From assembly GCA_035946955.1 (NCBI GenBank), contig DASYYE010000080.1, forward strand, positions 1 to 34,044: 34,044 nt of DNA, read 5' to 3'. Under the pieces are notes generated by a model that was given only the letters and a program-made list of their open reading frames with translations, made no database searches and had not been told where the DNA came from. Below are positions 22,773 through 31,647 of this stretch, one piece after another. Numbering within the stretch: the stretch's first letter is position 1; each line of letters begins with the position of its first letter. This DNA is from DASYYE01 sp035946955 (GTDB lineage Bacteria; Actinomycetota; Actinomycetes; Streptosporangiales; Streptosporangiaceae). A program made the translations under genes and the position numbers.

Positions 22773-23752
22773 CCACCTCGCTTGACCGCACCCCCATCCA
22801 GACCGCGCGGCGGTGCGCCGACATCCTGGACGAGGTGGGACGCGCGGTCGTCGGCCATCGCCGCGCCCTGGAACTGGTGCTGACCGCCATCCTGGCTGGC
22901 GGTCACGTGCTCCTGGAAGACCTTCCCGGCCTTGGCAAGACCTTGACCGCGCGGTCGTTCGCGCAGGTGCTCGGGCTCAGCTTCGCACGCATCCAGTTCA
23001 CCCCCGACCTGCTCCCCTCGGACGTGGTCGGTGTGCCCCTCTACGACCAGGCGACCCGGGAGATGGTGTTCCGCCCCGGCCCGGTGTTCACCCAGCTGCT
23101 GCTCGCTGATGAGATCAACCGGACCCCGCCCAAGACGCAGGCCGCGCTGCTGGAGGCAATGGGTGAGGGACAGGTCAGCGTCGACGGGGTGACCCGCGCC
23201 CTGCCCCAGCCGTTTGTGGTCCTCGCCACTGACAACCCGGTCGAGTACGAGGGCACCTACGAGCTGCCAGAGGCTCAGCTAGACCGGTTCCTGTTGCGGC
23301 TGCGGTTCGGCTACCTGAGCAAGCGCGATGAGATCGCCATGCTGGAACGGCGGATCGCACGCGGCACCGATGTCACCAAACTCCGCCAGGTGGTGACCGA
23401 CACCGAACTGCTCGCGATGCGGGACTCCCTGGAGCGGGTGGAGGTGTCACCTGACCTGCTGGAGTACGTGGTCTCCCTGATCACGGCAACCCGGGAGCAC
23501 CACCAGGTCCAGGTGGGCGCCAGCCCACGGGGAGCCCTCGCGCTGGTGCAGCTGGCCCGTGGCCAGGCGGTGTTGCGCCAGCGTGACTACGTGGTCCCCG
23601 ATGACGTCAAGGCGGTCGCGGTGCCCGCTCTCGCGCACCGGATCATCGTCCGGCCGGAACTCTGGGTCCGCCGGGTGTCCACCGACGACCTGGTCGCTGG
23701 CCTGCTCAAGTCGGTGCCGGTGCCGCAGCCTGACCCGGCGGCTGCCCAGTGA
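22769..23752 (+). CDS. MoxR-family AAA+ ATPase
   Basis: The 327-residue protein has a textbook MoxR sequence: VVGHRRALELVLTAILAGGHVLLEDLPG, Walker A GLGKT (54-58), the QFTPDLLPSDVVGVPLYD segment, Walker B LLLADEINR (110-118, D114/E115) followed by TPPKTQAALLEAMGEGQV, sensor 1 (VVLATDNPVEYEGTYELPEAQLDRF contains the N and the R finger) and the C-terminal lid with GASPRGALALVQLARGQAVL. MoxR ATPases work as chaperones that help fold, assemble or activate partner proteins carrying vWA-like domains. The partner is very likely the DUF58 protein encoded next, whose GTG overlaps this stop. The start is a GTG inside the previous stop. Confidence 0.95.
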   Translation: MTTSLDRTPIQTARRCADILDEVGRAVVGHRRALELVLTAILAGGHVLLEDLPGLGKTLTARSFAQVLGLSFARIQFTPDLLPSDVVGVPLYDQATREMVFRPGPVFTQLLLADEINRTPPKTQAALLEAMGEGQVSVDGVTRALPQPFVVLATDNPVEYEGTYELPEAQLDRFLLRLRFGYLSKRDEIAMLERRIARGTDVTKLRQVVTDTELLAMRDSLERVEVSPDLLEYVVSLITATREHHQVQVGASPRGALALVQLARGQAVLRQRDYVVPDDVKAVAVPALAHRIIVRPELWVRRVSTDDLVAGLLKSVPVPQPDPAAAQ

Positions 23753-25008
23753 CGGACACCCACTCGTTCCAGCTCAGCTGGCGGCTGTCGCAGCACGCGC
23801 GGCGGCTGCTGACCCTGGCACTGGCCGGGCTTGCCATCGCGATCACCACCGGGCGGCCGGTCTTCGCCGGGGTGGCGGCGCCCGCCATCCTGCTGCTGGC
23901 CGGCTGGCGCCGCCAGCGCCCGCGCGAGGTCACGGTGACGGTGGACGTCGCCCGGCAGCTCGTCGAGGGCGACGAAGGGGCAGTCGGCGTGGAGATCAGT
24001 GGTTACGGCGGCTACACGGTGCGCGCCCGGCTCCATGCCAGCGCGGGTTACACCATGGGGGCGCTGCAGCGGCAGGCTTGCGCGGCTGGGTACACGGCAC
24101 GGGTGCCGTTTCGCGCCGGCCATTGGGGCACGTCCCCGGTGGGGACACTGGAGGTCACGCTGTGGGACCGGCTGCGGCTGTCGGAGGGCCGGGCGGTGAT
24201 CGCGCTGCCCAGGACCGGCTGCTACCCGCTGCCCGCCGACCTGCGCGGCCGGGTGTCGCTGAACAGGCTGCCGAGCCGGCACGGCGAACGGACCTCGCGG
24301 GCCGCTGGCGAAGGCATCGAGTTCGCAGGCGTGCGGCAGTCCGTGCCCGGCGACCGGCAACGCCGCATCAACTGGGCCGCCACCACCAGGAACGGAACAC
24401 TGCAGCTCAACACGTTCGCGGTGGAGCGCACCCAGAACGTGGTGGTCCTCGCCGACGCCACCGCTGACGTCGGCGAACCGGGGACGACATCGCTGGACCT
24501 GGCGTTCCGAGCCGCCGCTGGCACCATCAACCGCTACCTGGCCGGCGGCGACCGGGTCGGCCTGATCGTCTACGCGGCCACACTGAGCTGGATCGGCCCC
24601 GGGGTGGGGCAGCGGCATTTCCACCGGCTGATGGACCTGCTGCTGTCCAGCGAGCGGGGCTGGGACAGCCGGGGTGGCTTGCGGCGGCTTCCCCGGGCGG
24701 CCCTGCCACCTGGTGCCCTGGTGGTCGCCTTCACCCCGCTGCTGGACAGCCGGCTCGCAGCGACCCTGCGTGACCTGCGGGAACGTGGGTTCACGGTGCT
24801 GGTGGTCGATGTGCTGACGGCCGAGCCGGCACCGTCGCGCAGCCAGGTGGTGACGCTGGCGCGACGGGTCTGGCGGCTGGAGCAGCAAGCGGTCCGGTTC
24901 ACGCTCACCGAGGCAGGCATCCCGGTCGTCGGCTGGGACGGGCGGGCGAGCCTGGACGAACCGCTCGCGCCCTACACCCAGCGCGTGATGCTGGCGGGCC
25001 GGACATGA
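23749..25008 (+). CDS. DUF58 (vWA-like) protein, MoxR partner
   Basis: The protein has 419 aa. Two hydrophobic helices near the N-terminus (about 19-35 and 38-52) anchor it in the membrane. An immunoglobulin-like region follows (TVTVDVARQLVEGDEGAVGVEI). The DUF58 signature stands at about 184-205: GEGIEFAGVRQSVPGDRQRR with INWAATTR, then LQLNTFAVERTQNVVVLADAT. The C-terminal half has the alternating strand-helix pattern of a von Willebrand A fold, ending GALVVAFTPLLDSRLAATLRDL and FTVLVVDVL. The metal-site DxSxS is changed to DATAD. DUF58 proteins are predicted clients of MoxR ATPases at the membrane. The start GTG overlaps the MoxR stop, and the stop overlaps the next ATG, which fits stoichiometric coupled synthesis. 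Confidence 0.9.
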   Translation: MTDTHSFQLSWRLSQHARRLLTLALAGLAIAITTGRPVFAGVAAPAILLLAGWRRQRPREVTVTVDVARQLVEGDEGAVGVEISGYGGYTVRARLHASAGYTMGALQRQACAAGYTARVPFRAGHWGTSPVGTLEVTLWDRLRLSEGRAVIALPRTGCYPLPADLRGRVSLNRLPSRHGERTSRAAGEGIEFAGVRQSVPGDRQRRINWAATTRNGTLQLNTFAVERTQNVVVLADATADVGEPGTTSLDLAFRAAAGTINRYLAGGDRVGLIVYAATLSWIGPGVGQRHFHRLMDLLLSSERGWDSRGGLRRLPRAALPPGALVVAFTPLLDSRLAATLRDLRERGFTVLVVDVLTAEPAPSRSQVVTLARRVWRLEQQAVRFTLTEAGIPVVGWDGRASLDEPLAPYTQRVMLAGRT

Positions 25009-25625
25009 CAGCGCAGGACGCGCGGACCGGCAGCGCCTGCAATGCCGAAGCCCGGGCCAAGGGCGCGGCGGGTGGGCGGTCACGGCCGGTGCTGGCGGCG
25101 GCGCTGCTGGCGCTGGTGGCGATCGCGTGGGCGGCTGTGCCGCTGCGCAGCAGCGGCGTGCCCGCATTCGCCGCCTCGGTGTTGTTCGCGGCCGCGGAAC
25201 TGCCCCGGCTGCTCACCATTCGCCGGCGGCCAGGTGAAGAGGCACCGCCCAGCCGCCGGCTGGCACGGCTGCTGCGCCGGGCCGCCCGGCTGTATCTGGC
25301 CGCACCATGGGGGGAGGCCATGACGGTGTCCGTGTTGCTGCTGGAAGCCGCAGGTGACGCTGGGGCGTGGCACACCGCGGTGCTCGGCGTGGCCCTGCTG
25401 GCGTTCCTGTTCGCCGTGCACCTGACCGAGACCGGCGACCGGCCCGGCGCGCTGCGGATGGCCGCGCCGGTGCTCGCGGCGGGGCTCGGTCTCCTGGTGC
25501 TGGCGGCCGGTGCAACCGCACTCCCGCTGCCCGCCGCTGGCACAGGGTCGGAACTGCTGCGGGTGGTCGCGGTGTTCGCCGCCGTCGCGGTGGGCGCCCT
25601 CGCCCTGCCCACCGGCTCCCGCTAA
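25005..25625 (+). CDS. Polytopic membrane protein, last gene of the MoxR operon
   Basis: The 206-residue protein has five or six hydrophobic helices (about 26-44, 47-66, 104-120, 124-142, 147-172 and 184-202) joined by short loops, one strongly basic (TIRRRPGEEAPPSRRLARLLRRAAR). The ATG overlaps the DUF58 stop (ATGA). No family motif is evident. Comparable small membrane proteins close many MoxR-DUF58 operons, so it is probably a component of the same membrane assembly. It ends 97 bp before a strong bidirectional hairpin. Confidence 0.75.
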   Translation: MTAQDARTGSACNAEARAKGAAGGRSRPVLAAALLALVAIAWAAVPLRSSGVPAFAASVLFAAAELPRLLTIRRRPGEEAPPSRRLARLLRRAARLYLAAPWGEAMTVSVLLLEAAGDAGAWHTAVLGVALLAFLFAVHLTETGDRPGALRMAAPVLAAGLGLLVLAAGATALPLPAAGTGSELLRVVAVFAAVAVGALALPTGSR

Positions 25626-25721
25626 TTGGAGCTGGTCCGCAGACCTGATGGGTGGGCCCGGGCATCCCTGGCCGGCGTGCCCCCGCTCGTGCGCAGGGGA
25701 CACGGACACGGAGGGCCCTGT

Positions 25722-25756
25722 GCCCGGTGCCGCCAGGCTTGCTGGCGGCACCGGGC
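25722..25756. terminator. Bidirectional 15-bp hairpin between MoxR operon and exported propeller protein
   Basis: GCCCGGTGCCGCCAG (25722-25736) pairs perfectly with 25742-25756 around a 5-nt loop. It lies between the convergent stops at 25625 and 25771, close to the latter. Confidence 0.85.
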
Positions 25757-25770
25757 CCAACGGCTCGCGT

Positions 25771-28700
25771 TCACCCGCCGGTACCGGACTTGTCCACCTG
25801 GTAGGAGGCCGTGGCTGAGGTGAGCGTGGTCGTCCCGGACTTGAGCGTCATCGTCTCGGTGTAGATGCCGGGGCACTTCGGGGCGGTGAACCCGCGGATG
25901 AGGGGGTTGTCGCCCAGCACCGGGGTGAACGACCGGGTGGGCACTTTGACCGCCGGGCATCCGGTCGGCACGGTCGTGGTAGTCGTGATCGTGATCGCGG
26001 AGGTGTGGTCACAGGAGAACACATCGCCGACTTCGACCCGCAGGCCCTTTGCGGGCCCGCTGGCTGGAGCGAACCCGAGCGTCAGGGCCGAGAGCCCCTG
26101 CACCGGGCAGGTAGGCACCAGGGGATGGGTCAGAGCGATCCCGTAGGGCGCCGTGTCGGCCGGGACCGGCGCCCCGGGGGCGGGCCCGGCGGTCACAATG
26201 GGGGTGTCGGTGTTCCCGCCGTTGTCGGTAGTGAAGACCGTCGAACTGTCGGGCGTAGCGGCGACCTCCAGGGCACCAGGCCCGGCCGGGACGGTCGGGC
26301 CGACCGTGGGCGGCGAGCCCGGGACGATCTCGGTGACCGCGTTGTTGGCCTCGTCAGCGACGAAGACCTTGCTCTGGTCCGGGGTCTCGACGATCCCGTG
26401 CGGGTCGTTCTGGCCCAGTTGCACCGACTTCACAGTCAGGGTCGCCGTGGCGACCTCGTACACCACACCGCCCCGGCCGGGGATGTTGGGGCTGGTCACC
26501 CACAGGACCGAGCCGTCCGGGCTGACGGTGTCCCCCCACGGGCCCACCACAGGGATCTGCGGGCCGAGGGTGAACGGGTTGACGTTCACCACCGACACCG
26601 CGTTGCCAGTGAAGCTGGTGACATAAGCCGTCGACCCGTCCGGCGAAATGGCCACCTGGGTGGGGCCCGCTGGCACAGGCAGCGGCGGCGACACGGTCGG
26701 CGTAGCGGTGGTGAGGTCGATCCTGGTGATCGTGTTGGCCGTCGTGTTGGCGACCACCGCGAAGTGCCCGTCGGGGGTGAGGGCGATCCCGGAAGCCCCT
26801 GCGCCGGTGGGGATCGCTGGCGCCTGCAGGCTGTTAACCAGGTTGATGGGTATCACCTGGCCGCCAGCGGCGTCGGTCACGAAAGCGTGGGTCGCGTCGG
26901 GCGCGATGGCGATCTCCTGTGGAGTGCCCTCGAGTGGGATGTTGCTGAGTGGGGCCAGGGCCGAGGTGTCGAAGCCGGTCACGTCGGCGGCGCCGGAGTC
27001 CGCGGTGAAGGCCAGCACGGGGTAGGTGAACTGGTCGTCGGCGGCGATCGGCGCGGTGCTCGTGCCCAGCGGCGTGACGACCGTGACGTTGACGGTCGCC
27101 GGGGTGTGCGGCGGCGCGGCGACCAGCAGGTCGTCACCGTCGAGGAAGGACACCGACGAGGCCGGTGTCGAGCCGAACAGCACCACCGATCCGGGAGTGA
27201 ACGACGTCCCGGTGATCGTCACCGGCGTGCCTGGTGGGCCCACCTTGGGTGTGGTGTTGTCCACCACCGGCGGGTCATGGGTGACCTGCCCCACGCTGGT
27301 GGCCCAGTTGGGCTGCCCCGCAATCGTGCCCCCGATCTCAGCGGCGACCCACGGGCCGTGGCTGCAGAAGTCCGAGCCGTCCGGGGAGATGCCCGAGTAG
27401 TCACCCCAGCGCAGCGGCACTGCCTCACCAGGGTTGCCCCGGTACCTGGTGGTCCCTGACCCGTAGTTCAGCGTGGTGAACACCGGAGCGAGCGGGACCG
27501 CCGAGGTGGCCACCTCGGCGGTGGGGAACATGGTCGCCGAGGACACCGTGTAGGTGAGGTAGAGGATGTCGCTGCACGCGGAGGCGAGCAACGCCGGGTA
27601 GTAGAGGTCCTGGCCCTTGTGGCCCAGGTCGGTGTCGGACACCACCGTCGGTGACGGTGCGAGCTTGACCTGGATGATCCGGGCGCAGGCCCGCGACGTC
27701 GTGTCGCCCGTCGGTGTGCACGAGTCGTTCGCGCCGATCCACAGGCTGGCGTTGGTCTCGGTGACCGTCAGGAACCGGTTGTCGTCAGTGGCAAGCGAGT
27801 TCAGCGCCCCCGGCTGCGACGCGGACGGCGGCGTGCCCATGCCGCTGATTCCCGGCCCTGCCTCGGTGAAACTGACGTCGTGCAATGCGGGCGTGCCGGT
27901 GATGGTGAGCGTCGACGCGTACTGGCCCAAGACGTCGGAGCCATGGTAGGCCGCGAACGCGGTGGGCTGGATCTGGTCCGACGGCGTCGGGACGGCGGGG
28001 ACGATCCCGAACCGGTGGTTGAGCCCGGAGTTCATGTTGAACGAGGTCACCTGCGGCAAGGGCACCGCTGCCACCAGGTCGGACTTCTGGATGACGAACA
28101 TCTCGTCGTTGCTGAACGAGGTGGGGGATGAGTACTCGTCGAACGCCACCACCACCTTGTCCAAGCTGAACCCGATCCGGGGCTGGTCATCGATGATGCC
28201 CGACGTCTCGTTGTCGATGACGTAGACCTTCCAGTTGAACGGGTTCGGGTCCGAGCTCAGGCTCACCGCCAGCAGGACCGCGTCCGGGGTGCCGTCGCAC
28301 TGCCCGGTCGAGCCGATCGTGCATTGCAGGATCGTGGCGAACCACCGGCCCGACTCGCTGTCCCAGACGATCCGGGGGTCAGTGACAGTCTGGTCGGACG
28401 CGGTCACGCCGTAGAACGAGCGCAGGTCGAACGACTGGAGCAGATGGCCGCCCTTGGTGGAGATGAACGCGGTGTCGTTCAGCTCCTCGGTGACGAACGA
28501 ATCACTTGCCGCCACCGACGTGTCGGCCGGGACACCGCGCGAGTCGGACCCGCCGCCGAACGTCTCCTGGCTGACCGGCGGGGAGAACGAGGTGACCACC
28601 TTCGGGTTGCTCACCAGCCGCCGCCCGGATGTGGTGGCAACCGTCCGGGTGCCGCTGTCCGGCCGCCGGCTGTCGGCCGCCGCCTTCTGCCGTGCGAACG

Positions 28701-28977
28701 CGTGCGGGTCCGGGACAAGGAACGGCCGGGTCACCGCGTGGCCGTTCCGCGGCGCGGAGATGATATGGCGCCGCCAGGCCGGCACTGCGTGCAGGAACCC
28801 GTGGTGGCCACCATGGCTGGCCGCTGACGCCGCAACGGCCGGCGCTGCGACACCAGCCCAGCCGCCGCCGGTGACCAGCCCCACCACCGCCAGAGTCGCC
28901 GCCGCTACCGCGCCGCGTGCCCGCCAGCCACGGCGGCGGCGGCGTTGCATCCCATCCATTACGGTTGCCGTCCACAT
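25771..28977 (-). CDS. Large exported protein with IPT/TIG domain and YVTN-type beta-propeller
   Basis: The protein has 1,068 aa from the ATG at 28975-28977 (GGGAG 7 nt upstream); a GTG six codons earlier overlaps the ribosome site. Signal peptide: basic QRRRRRGWRARG and hydrophobic stretch 24-50. Residues about 120-560 form a large beta-rich domain (DPRIVWDSESGRWFATI, DDQPRIGFSLDKVVVAFDEY, LRWGDYSGISPDGSDFC) that I know only from uncharacterised exported proteins. Residues 565-655 form an IPT/TIG immunoglobulin-like domain (TPKVGPPGTPVTITGTSFTP). Residues 660-940 are YVTN-type propeller blades (AIAPDATHAFVTDAAGG, ALTPDGHFAVVANTTANTI, AISPDGSTAYVTSFTGNAV, ETPDQSKVFVADEANNAV). The last 120 residues form another beta domain with three cysteines. 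Such propellers usually bind proteins or glycans outside the cell. Function unknown. Confidence 0.82.
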   Translation of the reverse strand: MWTATVMDGMQRRRRRGWRARGAVAAATLAVVGLVTGGGWAGVAAPAVAASAASHGGHHGFLHAVPAWRRHIISAPRNGHAVTRPFLVPDPHAFARQKAAADSRRPDSGTRTVATTSGRRLVSNPKVVTSFSPPVSQETFGGGSDSRGVPADTSVAASDSFVTEELNDTAFISTKGGHLLQSFDLRSFYGVTASDQTVTDPRIVWDSESGRWFATILQCTIGSTGQCDGTPDAVLLAVSLSSDPNPFNWKVYVIDNETSGIIDDQPRIGFSLDKVVVAFDEYSSPTSFSNDEMFVIQKSDLVAAVPLPQVTSFNMNSGLNHRFGIVPAVPTPSDQIQPTAFAAYHGSDVLGQYASTLTITGTPALHDVSFTEAGPGISGMGTPPSASQPGALNSLATDDNRFLTVTETNASLWIGANDSCTPTGDTTSRACARIIQVKLAPSPTVVSDTDLGHKGQDLYYPALLASACSDILYLTYTVSSATMFPTAEVATSAVPLAPVFTTLNYGSGTTRYRGNPGEAVPLRWGDYSGISPDGSDFCSHGPWVAAEIGGTIAGQPNWATSVGQVTHDPPVVDNTTPKVGPPGTPVTITGTSFTPGSVVLFGSTPASSVSFLDGDDLLVAAPPHTPATVNVTVVTPLGTSTAPIAADDQFTYPVLAFTADSGAADVTGFDTSALAPLSNIPLEGTPQEIAIAPDATHAFVTDAAGGQVIPINLVNSLQAPAIPTGAGASGIALTPDGHFAVVANTTANTITRIDLTTATPTVSPPLPVPAGPTQVAISPDGSTAYVTSFTGNAVSVVNVNPFTLGPQIPVVGPWGDTVSPDGSVLWVTSPNIPGRGGVVYEVATATLTVKSVQLGQNDPHGIVETPDQSKVFVADEANNAVTEIVPGSPPTVGPTVPAGPGALEVAATPDSSTVFTTDNGGNTDTPIVTAGPAPGAPVPADTAPYGIALTHPLVPTCPVQGLSALTLGFAPASGPAKGLRVEVGDVFSCDHTSAITITTTTTVPTGCPAVKVPTRSFTPVLGDNPLIRGFTAPKCPGIYTETMTLKSGTTTLTSATASYQVDKSGTGG

Positions 28978-29631
28978 GCGAGGACTCCCTTCCACGCAAC
29001 CCGGAGGTCCGGAGAGGGAACCCGCGAGGCGCCCCGTGCCCGGTCCTGCCGTCAGCTCGGACGCTAAGTTCTGCAGCGGGGGCGCGAATCGGGGAAAACC
29101 CTACGGCTGAGCGAAAGCGCTCTCCGTTGCCGGGCCATGCCCACCGTCGACCCGGCCGTGTCCGGCCTGCCGCCGCCTCATGCGTGCATCCGCCCTGGGT
29201 GGGTTCGGGCGGCTGGAATAGCGTTGGGCGGCCACGCGTTCATGCCCCTGTCGGTGCGTTAGTGTCCCCCGGGCTCAAACCACTGCCTTCATGGAATACC
29301 GTCCGGCTGGAGCCATGATGCGCCTTTCGCCGTGAGGCGGCCTGCGCACCGGCCATGGCACGCCCTCGCGAGTACAGGCTCCCGGGGGCGCTGTCATGTC
29401 CGGACCCATGCCAAGGATGGGCTGAGGTGGGCGCACCACCCGTTCCGTCTCGCCATCCCCGCGTCGGGGCTGTTCTTCCTGGCGCCGCTGGCCTTTGGCT
29501 TGCTGTGGCCAGTCCGGTAGTCGTTGTGGCGGCGGCGCTGGGCGGAGGTGGCCTGCAGCTCTTCACCATCCTGGGCCAGCCACCCCTCCGGGACCCGTGC
29601 GCTCGTATCCCAGGTGGTGATGAGGTGTCGG
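28978..29631. other. 654-bp spacer without a convincing gene
   Basis: Short frames exist on both strands. The best is a GTG-started 62-codon frame at 29332-29520 (+) whose last 30 residues are a hydrophobic helix (LAIPASGLFFLAPLAFGLLW); it has no clear ribosome site and may be a gene remnant. Candidate regulatory pieces near the propeller gene are GGGGAAAACCC (29091-29101) and GAGCG-AAAG-CGCTC (29109-29122). I found no transposase or terminal repeats. Confidence 0.4.
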
Positions 29632-31347
29632 CTAGCAGAGCCGGCAAGGACGCGCTGCCGCCGCGAGGGCGAGTTGGTCCGCTGGCTGCTGCACACTCGC
29701 GGGCTGCGGTGCCGCCTCTTGCGGCGCGGGCACGGCACTGGTCAGATCCTTGCGGCGGACCCGGATGGTGGCGGTCCCGATGAGCAGGCCGAGCAGCCCG
29801 ATCCCTGCGGCAACAACGAACCCACGGGAAAAGCCGACCGCCAGGGCGTGGTCGTAGATGGACGCAGGTGGCGGGGTGCCCGGCTTCGGCAGTGGCTGAC
29901 CCGCCTTCGAGGCGGCCGCCGCCGCGTGCGCGACCTGAGCCCTGACGCTGTCCGCGACAGTGGTCCAGGCCACGGTGCCGAGCAGCGCAAGCCCGATCGC
30001 GCCGCCGACCTGCTGACCGGTGTTGAGCAGGCTGGAGGCGACACCGGAGTCCTGCTCGGCCACGTTGTGCAAGGCGACCAGGGACAGCGCGACGAACACC
30101 AGGCCGAGCCCGAGAGAGGTCACCAGCATCGGGCCGAGCAGGTGGGCGGCGTAGCCGGCGTGCTGGGTCAGCCTGGAAAACCAGAACATCCCGCCCGAGA
30201 CCGCGGCGGTGCCGACGAGGATCAGCGGCCGTGCGCCGATCCGCGGCACCAGTTGCGAGGCCAGCGTGGAAGCTATCACGACCCCGACGGCGAACGGCAG
30301 GTAGGCGATGCCCGACCGGATCGCGCTGTAACCGAGGACGGTCTGTATGAAGAGGGTGAGGAAGAAGAACAGGCCGAACAGTGCGGTGGAGACGCACAGC
30401 ATGATCAGGTAGGAACCCGACCTGTTACGGTCGGCGAGTATCCGCATGGGGAGCAGCGGGCGCGGGCTGCGCATCTCGATCAGCACGAACGATACGAGAA
30501 GCACCACCGACGTGGTCAGCGATGCCAGCACCTGCGCGTCACCCCAGTGCGATATGCCGTCGGCCCCGGTGGCGGCCTTGGACAGGCCGTAGACGAGTAG
30601 CGCGACACCGCCGGTGCCGGTGATGGCGCCGGCCACGTCGACCCGGCCCGGTCGGCGGGGTGATTCATTCAGCACGCGCGGCGCTGCGGCCGCCACCACG
30701 ATCCCGATCGGGACGTTGACGAACAGCACCCACCGCCATGACGCGTAGGTGGTCAGTATGCCGCCCAGCAGCAGGCCCGCCGCACCGCCGGCGCCGGCCA
30801 TCGCCGCGTAGACGCCAAAGGCCCGGTTGCGTTCCTGGCCTTCGGGAAAGTTGGTGGTGATCAGCGCCAGCGCCGTCGGCGCGATGACCGCGCCGCCGAC
30901 GCCCTGTAGCGCCCTCGCGGTAAGCAGCCACCACTGGCTGGTGGCGAACCCGCCGAGCAGCGACGCTCCGGAGAACAGCAGCAGCCCGAAGAAGAACACC
31001 CGCCGCCGACCCAGGATGTCACCGGCGCGGCCGCCGAGCAGGAGCAGGCCGCCGAAGGTGACCGCGTAGGCGTTCACCACCCACTCCAAGCCGCTGCCGG
31101 AGAAGCCCAGTGCCCGCTGGATGTGGGGGAGAGCAACGTTCACGATGGTCGCGTCGAGCACGACCATGAGCTGGGCGGTGGCGATGACCACCAGGGCCAG
31201 GCCGAGGCGGCGGTTGACGCCGCCGGCTGTGGTGCCGGGTGAGGCCGCATGCCCGGTCACGGATTGCGGGCCCAGCGCCGACTGCGGGATGGGTGCGTAG
31301 TCGGGCAGGTCGTGGGCGCTGCCCGCCCCAGAGGCTGGCGAGGTCAC
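29632..31347 (-). CDS. DHA2-family (EmrB/QacA-type, 14-TM) multidrug efflux MFS transporter
   Basis: The 571-residue protein starts at a GTG at 31347 with GGGAGG 5-6 nt upstream. After a 45-residue cytoplasmic leader, the motif LDATIVNVALP (64-74) identifies the 14-helix DHA2 drug:proton antiporters, and GGRAGDILGRRRVF (105-118) is MFS motif A. Motif C lies in the fifth helix (AMAGAGGAAGLLLGGILTTYASWRWVLFVNVPIG). NTGQQVGGAIGLALLGTV is the typical late helix, and a long soluble loop (SVRAQVAHAAAAASKAGQPLPKPG) precedes the last helix, as usual. The pump would expel hydrophobic or cationic toxic compounds using the proton gradient. It is divergent from the MalT-type LuxR regulator gene at 31648, which may control it. 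Substrate unknown. Confidence 0.93.
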   Translation of the reverse strand: MTSPASGAGSAHDLPDYAPIPQSALGPQSVTGHAASPGTTAGGVNRRLGLALVVIATAQLMVVLDATIVNVALPHIQRALGFSGSGLEWVVNAYAVTFGGLLLLGGRAGDILGRRRVFFFGLLLFSGASLLGGFATSQWWLLTARALQGVGGAVIAPTALALITTNFPEGQERNRAFGVYAAMAGAGGAAGLLLGGILTTYASWRWVLFVNVPIGIVVAAAAPRVLNESPRRPGRVDVAGAITGTGGVALLVYGLSKAATGADGISHWGDAQVLASLTTSVVLLVSFVLIEMRSPRPLLPMRILADRNRSGSYLIMLCVSTALFGLFFFLTLFIQTVLGYSAIRSGIAYLPFAVGVVIASTLASQLVPRIGARPLILVGTAAVSGGMFWFSRLTQHAGYAAHLLGPMLVTSLGLGLVFVALSLVALHNVAEQDSGVASSLLNTGQQVGGAIGLALLGTVAWTTVADSVRAQVAHAAAAASKAGQPLPKPGTPPPASIYDHALAVGFSRGFVVAAGIGLLGLLIGTATIRVRRKDLTSAVPAPQEAAPQPASVQQPADQLALAAAARPCRLC

Positions 31348-31647
31348 GGGTACCTCCCTGGACTCGGAGCACGTCCCTGGCGGCCGTGCAAGCCTTCGCG
31401 ACGGGCCCAGGGTTGCCGCCAGCCGGGTGAGAAGCCGTCACCCGATGAAGGTGATTGCGAGGCCGCCGCAGCGTGACGCCGGACGGGAAGGGATCGCGGC
31501 GGCAGCGCGTGGGTGACAGTTCGGCATAACCGGGGTCTTCGCGCGCCGTTGACAGTGCGCGCGCTGGCCTGGTAGCGAGGGGGAGGTGCTGGGCTGTGTG
31601 ACCGGCGCCACGGTGTCAGGCGTGGATATCAGGGCAGGCCTTTGACG
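31348..31647. promoter_or_regulatory. Divergent control region between efflux pump and STAND/LuxR regulator
   Basis: For the regulator, TTGACA (31549-31554) with an 18-nt spacer and TAGCGA (31573-31578) is a fair promoter, with initiation near 31585. In the pump leader a perfect inverted repeat CGGGTGA-N7-TCACCCG (31424-31444) could be an operator or a leader hairpin. No gene fits in the rest. Confidence 0.4.

Noticed and set aside
23587..25167. Minus-strand frame across DUF58 and its neighbour
   Set aside because: No ribosome site or family motif, and it is fully covered by two well-supported plus-strand genes.
26005..27459. 484-codon plus-strand frame within the exported propeller gene
   Set aside because: Composition is dominated by Gly, Arg and Val with no hydrophobic core pattern. 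The propeller repeats on the other strand are convincing.
29524..30600. Plus-strand frame opposite the efflux pump
   Set aside because: It is rich in charged low-complexity sequence and opposite a transporter with conserved MFS motifs.
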